From assembly GCF_023093535.1 (NCBI RefSeq), contig NZ_CP095757.1, forward strand, positions 3,286,001 to 3,350,000: a stretch of DNA of 64,000 bases, written 5' to 3'. Under the pieces are notes generated by a model. The model saw only the letters and a program-made list of their open reading frames with translations, was not told the DNA's origin and did no database searches. Origin of the DNA: Halovivax limisalsi. GTDB lineage: Archaea > Halobacteriota > Halobacteria > Halobacteriales > Natrialbaceae. Of this stretch, positions 40,864 to 49,907 are shown in pieces; within the stretch, counting starts at the first letter, position 1; the number at the start of each line of letters is the position of its first letter. Both the position numbers and the translations under genes were made by a program.

Positions 40864-42597
40864 ATGCCCGAATATCAGGCACCCGGTGTGTACGTCGAAG
40901 AGCAAAGCACCGGCAGTAAATCGGTCGAAGGAGTTAGTACGAGTGTCGCAGGGTTCCTGGGCGAAACCGTCAGGGGGCCTGTCGAGCCACAGCTAGTCAC
41001 GAGTTACAACGAATTCGAGCGCATCTACGGTTCGAGCCCCAAGGGATCGAATCTGGACGTCGCCATCGACGGCTTCTTTAAAAACGGGGGCAGCCGATGT
41101 TACGTCGCACGCGTCTCAGCAACCGACCCGAACGACGTCGCAACGCGGCGGCTGGTCGACGAGGATGGGACCGACGTGATGGAGTTCGAGGCCAACGGAC
41201 CAGGCGACTGGGGATCGAACGTCGCGGTCATCGTGCGTGACTCCCAGCATGCCGATCAATTCGATCTCATCGTTCGATACTGGTCGTGCGACCGCGCCGA
41301 CGTCATGGATCCCGATTCGGCCCGGCCGGAGCCGGCGCCGGACGTCGAAGAGGTCTATGAAGGGATGACGGCGGATCCACAGTCCAGTCACTTCTACGAG
41401 AAACAGCTCGCGAGTTCCGTGCTGGTCACGGTCGAGTACCTCGCGGACGGTCGACCGACGAACGGGCTGGGGTGGCTCCAGCGAGACAATCACGAGGTAA
41501 TGACGGACGGTGGCATCCTGATGACCGACGGCGGTGCCATCGAGAAGGAAGTGCTTCACATTCCCGAGAACCTCGACGAACTCGACGAGGACGAACTCGC
41601 CGACCTCGCCGAACCGATCGACACCGACGCCGATCCCGACTCCGAGGAGTTCATCGACGAACTCGAAGCGATTCGCGACGGCGAACAGGAGATCGATCTG
41701 GAGATCGTCTCGGACCCGTCGGAGAAAACCGAGACCGACGACGAGGTTAGTCTGAAGGACTACGAAGGGGTCGACAAACCCGGAATGCGAACCGGGCTCG
41801 CGGCGCTCGAGGCGATCGACGAAGTGTCGCTCGTCTGCGCACCGGACGAAAACGATGTCCCCGGCCTGACCGACGCGCTCGTCTCTCACTGTGAAAACAT
41901 GGGGGATCGGATGGCCATCCTGCAATCACCCCAGACGGCCGGTCCGACCCAGGAGATGGAGACGCCCGTCGACTCGTCGTACGCGGCGTACTACTACCCC
42001 TGGGTCGAGGCGCTTGACCCGGTGACGAACCGGAAAAAGCTCGCGCCGCCGGGCGGCCACATCGCGGGGATCTACTCGCGAAGCGACATCGACCACGGCG
42101 TCCACAAAGCGCCGGCCAACGAGGTCATTCGCGGCGTGCAGGGACTCCAACATACCCTCACGAAGAGCGAGCAGGATGTTCTCAATCCGAAGGGGATCAA
42201 CTGCCTCCGCAGCTTCCAGGGCCGGGGAATCCGCGTCTGGGGCGCTCGGACCTGTTCGAGTGACCCCGAGTGGAAGTACATCAACGTCCGACGGCTCTTC
42301 CTCTACATCGAACAATCCCTCGAGGAGGGGACCCAGTGGGCGGTCTTCGAGCCAAACGACAAGGACCTGTGGGCGCGCATCCGTCAGTCCACGGAGAACT
42401 TCCTGAAGACCGTCTGGCGAAACGGCGGTCTCCAGGGTTCGACCCAGGACGAGGCGTTCTTCGTCCGATGTGGCGAGGAGACGATGACGCAGGACGACAT
42501 CGACAACGGTCGACTGATCGTCGAGATCGGCATCGCTCCCGTCAAACCGGCGGAGTTCGTCGTCTTCCGGATCGCTCAGGACACCGGGGATGCATAG
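40864..42597 (+). CDS. eCIS contractile sheath protein
   Basis: A 577-residue tail-sheath protein that forms the outer contractile cylinder of a contractile injection system. It opens with PEYQAPGVYVEEQSTGSKSV and EGVSTSVAGFLGET, diagnostic of Afp2-4/Pvc2-4 sheath proteins, and ends with the conserved C-terminal domain (VRRLFLYIEQSLEEGTQW, WAVFEPND, then the conserved LIVEIGIAPVKPAEF segment), which makes the sheath mesh. A middle acidic insertion (about 215-290, rich in D and E) is probably surface exposed and salt-adapted. It is the only sheath gene in the window; insect-associated systems have two or three. Confidence 0.95.
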   Translation: MPEYQAPGVYVEEQSTGSKSVEGVSTSVAGFLGETVRGPVEPQLVTSYNEFERIYGSSPKGSNLDVAIDGFFKNGGSRCYVARVSATDPNDVATRRLVDEDGTDVMEFEANGPGDWGSNVAVIVRDSQHADQFDLIVRYWSCDRADVMDPDSARPEPAPDVEEVYEGMTADPQSSHFYEKQLASSVLVTVEYLADGRPTNGLGWLQRDNHEVMTDGGILMTDGGAIEKEVLHIPENLDELDEDELADLAEPIDTDADPDSEEFIDELEAIRDGEQEIDLEIVSDPSEKTETDDEVSLKDYEGVDKPGMRTGLAALEAIDEVSLVCAPDENDVPGLTDALVSHCENMGDRMAILQSPQTAGPTQEMETPVDSSYAAYYYPWVEALDPVTNRKKLAPPGGHIAGIYSRSDIDHGVHKAPANEVIRGVQGLQHTLTKSEQDVLNPKGINCLRSFQGRGIRVWGARTCSSDPEWKYINVRRLFLYIEQSLEEGTQWAVFEPNDKDLWARIRQSTENFLKTVWRNGGLQGSTQDEAFFVRCGEETMTQDDIDNGRLIVEIGIAPVKPAEFVVFRIAQDTGDA

Positions 42598-42653
42598 CCC
42601 CACTCGTATCGTCAATCGAATAGCTTAAACCAACTCACATATACCATACAACC

Positions 42654-43106
42654 ATGCCAGGACACGGACCACTCGGCAGCACCGAATTCAAAGTAGAACT
42701 CGACGGCGTCGACGTCCCGGGCTTCCTCGAAGTGAAGCTCCCGACGCAGGAAGTCGACGAGTACGACTACCGCGAAGGCAACGAGGCAAAGCACAGCCGA
42801 AAGCTCTTCGGCGACGTTCGCTACTCGCCGCTGCAACTTGCACGCGGAGCCGACGAGAAGAACGACCAGCTCCGCAAGTGGCACAAGGCGGTCAAGGAGG
42901 GCAAAGAAGAGGAAGCACGAAAGGAGATCGCAGTCGTCCTCAAGAACTCGGCCGGCGAGTCCAAGATCCGCTACGAGTTCAGCCAGGCCTGGATCCGCGA
43001 GTACGAAGCGCCGACCCTCAACGCGCAGGCCGGCGGGGGATCCGAGGCCATCGCGGTCGAAAAGTACACCGTCGAGTTCGAGGAGATGGAGCGCAAGACG
43101 CTCTAA
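42654..43106 (+). CDS. eCIS inner tube protein 1 (gp19 family)
   Basis: A 150-residue tail-tube protein that stacks in rings inside the sheath. Features are the N-terminal PLGSTEFKVELDGVDVPGFLEV and the core YSPLQLARGADEKNDQLRKW, then a conserved final strand VEKYTVEFEEMER, as in the T4 gp19/Afp1 family. It follows the sheath gene after 56 bases. A second, divergent copy is encoded at 44074, as in other eCIS that use different proteins for the main tube and its first rings. Confidence 0.93.
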   Translation: MPGHGPLGSTEFKVELDGVDVPGFLEVKLPTQEVDEYDYREGNEAKHSRKLFGDVRYSPLQLARGADEKNDQLRKWHKAVKEGKEEEARKEIAVVLKNSAGESKIRYEFSQAWIREYEAPTLNAQAGGGSEAIAVEKYTVEFEEMERKTL

Positions 43107-43112
43107 TCAGCA

Positions 43113-43271
43113 ATGAGTAACGATCCCGCTGCAAGCGAGCGCTCGTACTCGTACGAACGAACTCGCTACGACGATCGATGGCGGGTCGACACCGAGGGGT
43201 ACCGTCACGTCGGTAGCGGCGCCGAACTCGTCGACAGCGTTACCATCACGTACGTAACCGACAACCGATGA
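43113..43271 (+). CDS. 52-residue eCIS-locus protein
   Basis: Begins MSNDPAASERSYSYERTRYD and ends VTITYVTDNR. It is polar, tyrosine- and arginine-rich, without cysteine. It starts 6 bases after the tube gene and its TGA overlaps the ATG of the next gene (ATGA), which supports translation. I do not recognise a family; its position between tube and assembly genes suggests an assembly factor. Confidence 0.55.
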   Translation: MSNDPAASERSYSYERTRYDDRWRVDTEGYRHVGSGAELVDSVTITYVTDNR

Positions 43272-43804
43272 CCGAGCAAGCACTACAGACCGAGTTCGAA
43301 TTTACGCTCCCGCGCGGGTACGTCGACGACGACGGCACCATGCACTCGGAGGGGCGGATGCGACTCGCGACGGCAGCCGACGAGATCCAGCCGCTACAGG
43401 ACCCGCAGGTCCAGTCGAATCAGTCGTATCTGACGATCACGCTACTGGCGCGTGTCGTCACCGACCTCGGGACGCTGGAGACGGTCGACCGATCGGTGAT
43501 CGAAAACCTGTTCGTGGCCGACCTCGAGTACTTGCAAGCCATGTACGAGCGGATCAACAATACGGGCAGGAACACGATCGGAACCGGCTGTCCGGAGTGT
43601 GGAACGGCCTTCGAAGTCGAGGTCACGACTGGTAGGCCGTTGCTCGACAGCGATGTCGACGAGACCACCGCGATGGAGGACGGTTCGTCAGCCGAAATGG
43701 ACGGGGCGTTCGTTTCGGCCGGGGAGCAGACCGACGACGCGGATGTAACCGAAGAGACAGACGCCGCGGCGGGTGATGCGCCCACGGGAAATCCGACCGA
43801 GTGA
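43268..43804 (+). CDS. eCIS tail-assembly-type protein with CxxC
   Basis: A 178-residue protein. The N-terminal two thirds (TEFEFTLPRGYVDDDGTMH, then ITLLARVVTDLGTLETVDRSVIENLF) resemble the 'phage tail assembly' proteins encoded between tube and sheath genes in eCIS and phages. TGCPECGTAFEVEV adds a single CxxC. The last 50 residues are an acidic disordered tail. It overlaps both neighbours by 4 bases. It is probably a chaperone for tube subunits, by analogy. Confidence 0.7.
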   Translation: MTEQALQTEFEFTLPRGYVDDDGTMHSEGRMRLATAADEIQPLQDPQVQSNQSYLTITLLARVVTDLGTLETVDRSVIENLFVADLEYLQAMYERINNTGRNTIGTGCPECGTAFEVEVTTGRPLLDSDVDETTAMEDGSSAEMDGAFVSAGEQTDDADVTEETDAAAGDAPTGNPTE

Positions 43805-44034
43805 TCAGCATCTACGACCGCGAAACCCTCTTCGAGGAGGTCGCGTTCGTCGCCTATCACTTCGGCTGGAGCCGCGAGGAGGTACTGACCATCCCCCACT
43901 GGGAGCGCCACCGGTGGTGTGAGGAGATCAGCGCGATCAACGAACGGATGAACGAGAGCGACGACGCGACTGCCGAGACGGACAGCATCCTCGGCGGCGA
44001 GGGCGTCATTCAGAACTCGCTCGAGGACCTCTAG
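43801..44034 (+). CDS. DUF6760-type small eCIS protein
   Basis: A 77-residue protein starting at GTG: YDRETLFEEVAFVAYHFGWS, then EEVLTIPHWERHRWCEEISAIN. This closely fits the short helical family DUF6760 (EEVAYxAYHFHW...R.W..EI), found next to the tail assembly protein in eCIS clusters. In phages a protein in this place completes the tail assembly chaperone. The acidic C-terminus is a halophilic addition. Confidence 0.8.
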   Translation: MISIYDRETLFEEVAFVAYHFGWSREEVLTIPHWERHRWCEEISAINERMNESDDATAETDSILGGEGVIQNSLEDL

Positions 44035-44073
44035 CGGTCCATCACGCAGTCCCTTACGAAGTACCCACGACAG

Positions 44074-44526
44074 ATGTCATACACCGATACCGACTCGCCG
44101 TACTCGCAGTTCAACTTCGAGGTGCAGATCGACGACGAGCCCGTGGCGGGCTTTTCGGAAGTCTCCGGCCTCACGATGCAACTCGAGACGGTCCCCTATC
44201 AGGAGGGTGGCGTCAACGATCACGTTCACTCGCTTCCGGGGACGTTCTCGCACGCGGATCTGGTCTTACAGCGCGGCATGACCGAGGATACGTCGTTCTG
44301 GCGCTGGATTCAGGACGTCATGAGCGGCCAGATCGTCCGCAAGGACGTCGTGATCACACTCCAGGAAGGGTTTCAGAGCGAGAGCGTCTGGGGCTGGGAG
44401 TTCACCGGTGCCTTTCCGACGCGGTGGCAGGGCCCCGATCTCATCAGCGCCGACCGCCGGATGGCCATCGAGACGATCGAATTGACCTACGAACGCTTCG
44501 AGACCCTCTCGGGGCTCCCGGAGTAG
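44074..44526 (+). CDS. eCIS inner tube protein 2 (Afp5-like)
   Basis: A 150-residue gp19-family protein: SQFNFEVQIDDEPVAGFSEV, a SGLTMQLETVPYQEGG stretch, LVLQRGMTEDTSFWRWIQDV and IETIELTYERFE are hallmarks of the tube/initiator proteins. In Afp and PVC particles the Afp5-type protein forms the first ring on the baseplate. It is followed by the end of a converging gene pair. Confidence 0.92.
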   Translation: MSYTDTDSPYSQFNFEVQIDDEPVAGFSEVSGLTMQLETVPYQEGGVNDHVHSLPGTFSHADLVLQRGMTEDTSFWRWIQDVMSGQIVRKDVVITLQEGFQSESVWGWEFTGAFPTRWQGPDLISADRRMAIETIELTYERFETLSGLPE

Positions 44527-44553
44527 TCGACTCTGGTCTTCTGGAGTAGCATC

Positions 44554-45174
44554 TCAGGCGTCCTCGTCGGGTGCGTGTCGCCCGACGCCCGTCTCTCGTT
44601 CTTCGACGCGCGTGAACGTCTCCTCGTTCAGCGACGGGATCAGGACGGGGCTGACGTCCACCGTCGCCGCGGACTGGTAACTGACGTCGCCCAACTGCGA
44701 CCACAGCGAGACGAGATCTTCGAGCGGTTCGTCGACGATTCTGACCGAGAGCGGGGCGTCCTGCCAGAGCGCGGTCGTGCCCGCCGTCGGGTCGAGTTGG
44801 CCGAGGTCGTGAAAGAGCTGGAGGGCAGCCCCGAGGGTGTCCAGCCGGTCGGCGAGTTCGAGCCCGTCACCACCGTCGGTGGCGTCCTCGTCGTCGCCGA
44901 CGCGCTGAGGCACGACGAGGTAGCGCACACTCACCGACAGCGGTGGGTCGACCCGCGTGGTGTCGTCGACGGTCGGATTGACGGACCCAGCGCGGTCGTC
45001 GCGCTCGATGCGGAACGGATAGAGTACCAGCTGTGCGTTCGAGAGGTCGTCGACGTCGGCCGGCGAGGCCACCACGATCCCTGCGGGATCGATCGGGTGC
45101 CACTCGGGACTCGCCCGCTCGCGAAGTACCTCGACGAGCAGCGAACTGACGTCGGTGATGGCGGTAAAACTCAT
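44554..45174 (-). CDS. DUF4255/Pvc16-like tube-terminator protein
   Basis: A 206-residue protein. AITDVSSLLVEVLRERASPE, VVASPADVDDLSNAQLVLYPFRIE, the strand VSVRYLVVPQ and LVSLWSQLGDVSYQSAATVDVSPVLI match the DUF4255 (Pvc16 N-terminal) family, which caps the distal end of the injection tube in eCIS. It is transcribed opposite to the rest of the cluster together with the AAA ATPase gene, overlapping it by 4 bases. Confidence 0.88.
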   Translation of the reverse strand: MSFTAITDVSSLLVEVLRERASPEWHPIDPAGIVVASPADVDDLSNAQLVLYPFRIERDDRAGSVNPTVDDTTRVDPPLSVSVRYLVVPQRVGDDEDATDGGDGLELADRLDTLGAALQLFHDLGQLDPTAGTTALWQDAPLSVRIVDEPLEDLVSLWSQLGDVSYQSAATVDVSPVLIPSLNEETFTRVEERETGVGRHAPDEDA

Positions 45175-47360
45175 TTGGACCGTCGCCTCCGGGCGTGGAT
45201 GGCCTCCTTGCGCTCGCGTTCGGTCTCGCCGGCCAGGTGATCGAGATAGGGTTCGAAGTCGGCCTCCCGGATGGACTGATCGCGATCGCGCTTGTAGCGT
45301 TCGAGCGCCCGAACGACCAGCGGCTGGGTGATCGTCTCGGCGTTCTGCTCGGTGGCCCGCACGGCGATGTGTTTGGCGAGTTTGCTGATCTCCCCGCCAC
45401 TGTACTCGAAGCCGGCCAGCCACTCGGTGTCGAGGTCCTCGATCGGCGTGTCCTCGGGGAACGCGTTCGCCCAGATTTCCGCCCGCGCGTCCTGGTCCGG
45501 TCGATCGAAGCGGATCGAGTGGGTGATCCGCCGGGCGAAGGCGGTGTCCATGTTCGTCGCGTAGTTGGTCGTCAGAACGACGATACCGTCGTAGGTTTCG
45601 ATCCGCTGGAGGAGGTAGTTTACCTCGACGTTGGCGTAACGGTCGGTCGCGTCCGAGACCTCCGCGCGGTCGCCGAAGATCGAATCGGCCTCGTCGAACA
45701 GCAGGATGGTGTTGGACTGCTCGGCGGCCTCGAAGATCTGTTCGAGGTTCTCCTCGGTCTCGCCGATGTACTTCGAGACGACGGAGGAGAGGTCGATCTT
45801 GTAGATGTCCATCCCGACCGCGCTGGCGAGTACCTCCGCGGCCATCGTCTTGCCGGTCCCCGGCAGACCCTTGAAGAGTGCGACGACGCCGGCGGTGCCC
45901 TCGCGCTCGCGAAAGCCCCAGTCGTCGTAGATGGTCCCACGATTGGTGATGTGGGACTGGAGCCGGCGCAACTGGCGTTCGGTATCCTCGTCGAGTTCGA
46001 TATCGTCCCAGGTGTGACGCGGCTCGATATGTTGAGCGAGGTCGTCGAGGGCATCCGAGGACTGGGCGCGACAACCCGCCCGCAGATGCTCGACGGTGAG
46101 ATCGTCCGCGCCCGCGAGCGCTCGGGCGGTTGCCAGCGCGGCCTCGAGCTGGCCCTGCGTGAGGTCGAACGTGCTCGCGAGTGCTTCGGCGTCGGCGTCG
46201 AGATCGAGGCGGTCGAGCGCGTCGTGCCAGTACTGGCGGCGCTGGGCGATCGACGGCCGGTCGAATTCGACGATCGCGTCGACGGGTGAATCCCGGACGT
46301 TCGACGGCGTCCACTCCCGCCGGCCAGTGACGTAGACGTCGCCGTCGAAATCGGCGAAGCGTGCGAGGACCGCCTCCAGCGAGTGGTCCGTCTCGCGATC
46401 GTCGAAGGTGGCCGCGTCGGCGTTCGACAGGTGGACGGGCCGATCGAGCAGGGTCGCCTCGCGAACGAGTGCGTCCAGCGCGTCGGCAGCGAGTACGGTC
46501 CGGAGGTCGACCTGCAGGTAGCGGTCCGAATCACGGAGCGCCTCGACGGCACGGTGGGTGCCCGATCCGTCGGGGCCGTGGAAGTACACGCGACGGCCAC
46601 CCTCGTCGCCGTCCGGCAGCGCGGCCAGTTCTTCCTGGAGTGCATCCCCGATGAGAAGATCACCTAGCGTCGTCCCTGCGGCAACCGTCCCGATGGACAC
46701 GCCGGCGTCCCCGGAGGATTGCGCTTCGAGGTGCGCTTGCAGTACCGGATCGACACCGTCGTGGCCGAGAAGGTACGAGCGGATGCGCGGATCGGGTCGA
46801 ATCGAGTGCTCGAGCCACGAGGACGATGCGTCGTCGGCTGGCTGGTCGAGCACCAGAAGATCGTGGGACACCAACGGCGAATCCGGCCCGACCAATTCCA
46901 GCGCGGTGACGAACTCGGCTGGCGTCTTCGCGAATAGGTCGGCGAGTAGCCCAACCGTCAGTCGTGATCTCGTGCTGTCGTCGTGTACCTCTCGATACAG
47001 CTGCGCTCCATCAGGATCGACATCCGGGAGAAGTGCCAGGAGGACGACGTCACGGTGCATATCCGCGAGGTCGAAGGCCTCGACGAGGGTTTCGAGGCGC
47101 AATTCGACGCCGTGTTGGCGCGCGTGAGCTCGCTTCTCCGCGAGTAACGATTGGGCCTCTCTGAGGTCGTCTCTATCACGAGACGGGAGTGCAAATTCCA
47201 GTTCGGTCGGTTCATCAACACTGGTAGTGTTCCCAGCACTGTCCTCGTCCATTTCGTGCCGGAGTGTCTGCCCATCAGTGGCTGCTGCGTATCGCTGTAG
47301 TAGCGTCTCGATTCGCTCGAGTTCATCGAGCAGGTGTTCGGTCGCGTTCTCGTAGGTCAT
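45171..47360 (-). CDS. eCIS AAA+ ATPase (Afp15/Pvc15-like)
   Basis: A 729-residue protein with an N-terminal helical region of about 480 residues containing a degenerate P-loop-like domain (VYFHGPDGSGTHRAVEAL) and a C-terminal AAA+ module: Walker A FKGLPGTGKTMAAEVL, Walker B ILLFDEADSIFG, sensor 1 IVVLTTNYATNMD and arginine finger AFARRITHSIRF. This is the layout of the eCIS ATPase, which is thought to help load or fold cargo or assemble particles. ATG 47360 is chosen because it starts at the first helix (TYENATEHLLDELERIE). It has its own promoter facing the gene at 47521. Confidence 0.93.
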   Translation of the reverse strand: MTYENATEHLLDELERIETLLQRYAAATDGQTLRHEMDEDSAGNTTSVDEPTELEFALPSRDRDDLREAQSLLAEKRAHARQHGVELRLETLVEAFDLADMHRDVVLLALLPDVDPDGAQLYREVHDDSTRSRLTVGLLADLFAKTPAEFVTALELVGPDSPLVSHDLLVLDQPADDASSSWLEHSIRPDPRIRSYLLGHDGVDPVLQAHLEAQSSGDAGVSIGTVAAGTTLGDLLIGDALQEELAALPDGDEGGRRVYFHGPDGSGTHRAVEALRDSDRYLQVDLRTVLAADALDALVREATLLDRPVHLSNADAATFDDRETDHSLEAVLARFADFDGDVYVTGRREWTPSNVRDSPVDAIVEFDRPSIAQRRQYWHDALDRLDLDADAEALASTFDLTQGQLEAALATARALAGADDLTVEHLRAGCRAQSSDALDDLAQHIEPRHTWDDIELDEDTERQLRRLQSHITNRGTIYDDWGFREREGTAGVVALFKGLPGTGKTMAAEVLASAVGMDIYKIDLSSVVSKYIGETEENLEQIFEAAEQSNTILLFDEADSIFGDRAEVSDATDRYANVEVNYLLQRIETYDGIVVLTTNYATNMDTAFARRITHSIRFDRPDQDARAEIWANAFPEDTPIEDLDTEWLAGFEYSGGEISKLAKHIAVRATEQNAETITQPLVVRALERYKRDRDQSIREADFEPYLDHLAGETERERKEAIHARRRRSK

Positions 47361-47520
47361 AGTGTCCCACCGTTCCACCCCGTTGTACCGGTTTGGAGTG
47401 TGATGCAGGTGTATCTCACGAGCCAACGCAATGATAATTACGAATTTAGATCCTCCAAAGCTATCCGGCCGCTCGAAAGGAACAATCGTTATATGGGGGC
47501 GCGCCGAAGGGTCAATCAAG
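47361..47520. promoter_or_regulatory. Divergent promoter region in eCIS cluster
   Basis: A 160-base region from which the ATPase/DUF4255 pair is read leftward and the DUF4157 gene rightward. AATGATAATTACGAATTTAG at 47429-47448 is the AT-rich part, and TCGTTATATGGG about 30 bases before the ATG at 47521 looks like a TATA box for the rightward gene. Confidence 0.5.
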
Positions 47521-48864
47521 ATGGCATTTCAATCTGCCAGGGCGAACGCCGACGATTCGGCGTCCGAGCGCTCGTCACCGGCGGGACAGTCACCGACGAC
47601 GAAGTCGGACAGTGGTGGGGCGGCGGGGGTGGCAGCCACGCCGGCGACCGAATTCGGCCTCGGATACGCCGACGAGGTCGATGCCAGTCTCCAGCGACTC
47701 GCGAAGACCCACGGATCGGCCCAGGTTCACTCCTGGATCGACGAGGGTGTTCCCGTCGAGACGATGGGCACGACGCGCAGCATGGAGGCCTTCCGCGAGC
47801 GCCAGGCCGAGCGCCCGCCCGAAGTTCCAACGGACATTGAGCAACAGAACGAGGCATCGCTTCACCGGAGCAAGAAGGCCCAGTACGACACCGGAGCCGC
47901 CGGCGACGCCGGCGTGCCGAGTTCGGTGCGAGACGTCGTCTCCTCGCCGGGCACGGGCCTCGACGGCGACGTCAAGGCCGGACTCGAAGACCGCCTCGGC
48001 CAGAGTCTGGACCACGTCCAGGTCCACACCGGGCCGAAAGCCCAGGAAGCGTGCCAGGAAGTCAACGCGCGCGCGTTCGCCGTAGGCAATCACATCGCGT
48101 TCGGCCCCGGCGAGTACGATCCGGGCTCGCCGGAAGGCCAGCACCTCATCGCCCACGAGGTCGTTCACACCCTCCAGCAGCCCGACGCGGCGATCTCCAT
48201 GATGCCCAAGACGCAGGTCGAGATGGAGGTCGATCCCGACCCCGCTGCCGAGCGCGAGGCCGACGACGTCGCGAGCCAGGTGATGCAGGGCGGCGATCTC
48301 GGCGTTGGCTCCATGCGCAGGACGGACGTCCATGTCCAGCGGGTCGTGAGTTCGGCCGGAGCGGCGCTGAGCGCGATGACGGACATGGTGAAGCTCAACC
48401 GCGACATCGAGCAGACCGAGAAAGAGATCGAAGCCCAGGAGTACGCCGGGATGGGCGCGACCGACGGGTCACTTTCCGAGCGCGTCGCCGCGCTCGAGGA
48501 GAACGTTCAAAAGCTCGGCCAGTACGTCTCAGAGCAAGTCGAACCACAGAACGCGGCCGGACCGGTCGCGAATATCGCGAGCAGAGAAGGCGTCTCGAAG
48601 ACGGCCGGCATCGCCGCCGGTGGCGGCCTCATGGCCATGGGACTCGGTGGCCCGCTCGCCGCTATCGCAGCCGGCATGTTCGCCAAGGGCGGCACCGAGG
48701 CACTCTGGCAGTACGGCTCCGCGATGGGGAAGACGGCCGATCAACTGTCGGGAGGGAAGCTTTCGGAGTGGGGTAAGACGATGAAAAGCCACCTCCCCAA
48801 GAGTCTCGGTGGGAGTCAGGATGGCGACGACTTCGGTGGTAACGACATCAACGGAATTCGGTGA
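47521..48864 (+). CDS. eCIS-associated DUF4157 protein with HEVVH motif
   Basis: A 447-residue protein. The middle (about residues 125-235) is a DUF4157 domain: GLEDRLGQSLDHVQVHTGPK, ARAFAVGNHIAFGPGEY and HLIAHEVVHTLQQ, the last giving the zinc-metallopeptidase signature HEVVH, then DPAAEREADDVASQVM. DUF4157 is the domain most often linked to eCIS cargo or toxins. After it come a helical region and Gly/Ala-rich hydrophobic stretches (TAGIAAGGGLMAMGLGGPLA) that could insert in membranes. It has a TATA-like element upstream and overlaps the next gene's GTG start. It is probably a loaded effector or processing protease; which one is not clear. Confidence 0.8.
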   Translation: MAFQSARANADDSASERSSPAGQSPTTKSDSGGAAGVAATPATEFGLGYADEVDASLQRLAKTHGSAQVHSWIDEGVPVETMGTTRSMEAFRERQAERPPEVPTDIEQQNEASLHRSKKAQYDTGAAGDAGVPSSVRDVVSSPGTGLDGDVKAGLEDRLGQSLDHVQVHTGPKAQEACQEVNARAFAVGNHIAFGPGEYDPGSPEGQHLIAHEVVHTLQQPDAAISMMPKTQVEMEVDPDPAAEREADDVASQVMQGGDLGVGSMRRTDVHVQRVVSSAGAALSAMTDMVKLNRDIEQTEKEIEAQEYAGMGATDGSLSERVAALEENVQKLGQYVSEQVEPQNAAGPVANIASREGVSKTAGIAAGGGLMAMGLGGPLAAIAAGMFAKGGTEALWQYGSAMGKTADQLSGGKLSEWGKTMKSHLPKSLGGSQDGDDFGGNDINGIR

Positions 48865-49907
48865 TCAAAATGGAGGCCACAATCGTGGGAGAAAATGAGG
48901 AGGGAATTGGTGTCGATATAGTAGATAACAACACCGCAGAGCACGAGATTACCTTTGAAAAAGAGTCGTACGATATTGTCTATCACCACTGCGAAGCCTA
49001 CCACGACAAGGCTGCTGAACGGACGCCTGAAGAGAACGAATACAGCAATCAAGCACGCCGATACGCCCAGTACTACGTCTTCCAGGAGCGCGGCTACGAC
49101 ACGGTAAAACCCAGGTACGAGAATCCGATACGCCTCCTACTCATCTGGCGTGCCGTCGACGAGATGGACCGCGACGAGTTCGAGGCCAACTTCGCAGACC
49201 TCTACCAGCAACTCAAGAGCTACCACGACGCTGGAACCGAGAAAGTCGTCCACGCGCCGGCCGACTCCCAGGGCGAGGACTACCACCTCTATCGGAAGGA
49301 ACTCTACCTCGGCGTCGATCCCTTCGACACCGATCACGAAGCCGAGGCTCGTGAGTTGGCCGATCGCTACGGCCTCGGCATCAACCAGGACACCGTCAAA
49401 GAGACGCCCGTCGCCAGCCTCACCGCCGACGGTCTCGACGCCTGGACCGCCTTCGGCAAGGAATTCTTCGACCGCATCAGCGAGGATGATGTCACAGATC
49501 TCGTCGACGGTGCCTACGTCGATACCATCACCGAACTCCAGATTGCCTATCTCGACCATGACGGTCGCCGACAGGTCACGACTGCCATCGGTCCCGATAG
49601 AGAGCCGGACGCGATCGTCGAGATGCCACCCCTCGAGTGGGACTCGTTCGAGGAGTTCAGAGCTGGCGTCGAGTGGAATCTGATCTGCCGCATCCGCGAT
49701 TGCTTCGTCCGGATGGGCGTCACACCACCCGAGGACTTTCAGGTCCTCGGCACCGGATCTGCCGAGGCGGTCGCCGCTTACGAGCGCGTCGATTTCTACC
49801 CGGACTACATCATGCCACAGGAAGACGGCACCTTCCACGGCAAGTTACACGACCGCTACTTCGGCGACGACTCGATTCTGGGGAGTGTCCGGTCACTGCT
49901 TGGCTAA
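48861..49907 (+). CDS. Unknown eCIS-locus protein coupled to DUF4157 gene
   Basis: A 348-residue acidic protein starting at GTG inside the previous stop (GTGA; ATG 48870 is the alternative). It has a short N-terminal strand region (MEATIVGENEEGIGVDIVD), a helical middle (NQARRYAQYYVFQERGYD, FADLYQQLKSYHDAG) and aromatic C-terminal part (RVDFYPDYIMPQEDGTFHG). No signal peptide, membrane segment or catalytic motif is evident and I recognise no family. Coupling to the putative effector suggests immunity, chaperone or second effector. Confidence 0.7.
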   Translation: MIKMEATIVGENEEGIGVDIVDNNTAEHEITFEKESYDIVYHHCEAYHDKAAERTPEENEYSNQARRYAQYYVFQERGYDTVKPRYENPIRLLLIWRAVDEMDRDEFEANFADLYQQLKSYHDAGTEKVVHAPADSQGEDYHLYRKELYLGVDPFDTDHEAEARELADRYGLGINQDTVKETPVASLTADGLDAWTAFGKEFFDRISEDDVTDLVDGAYVDTITELQIAYLDHDGRRQVTTAIGPDREPDAIVEMPPLEWDSFEEFRAGVEWNLICRIRDCFVRMGVTPPEDFQVLGTGSAEAVAAYERVDFYPDYIMPQEDGTFHGKLHDRYFGDDSILGSVRSLLG

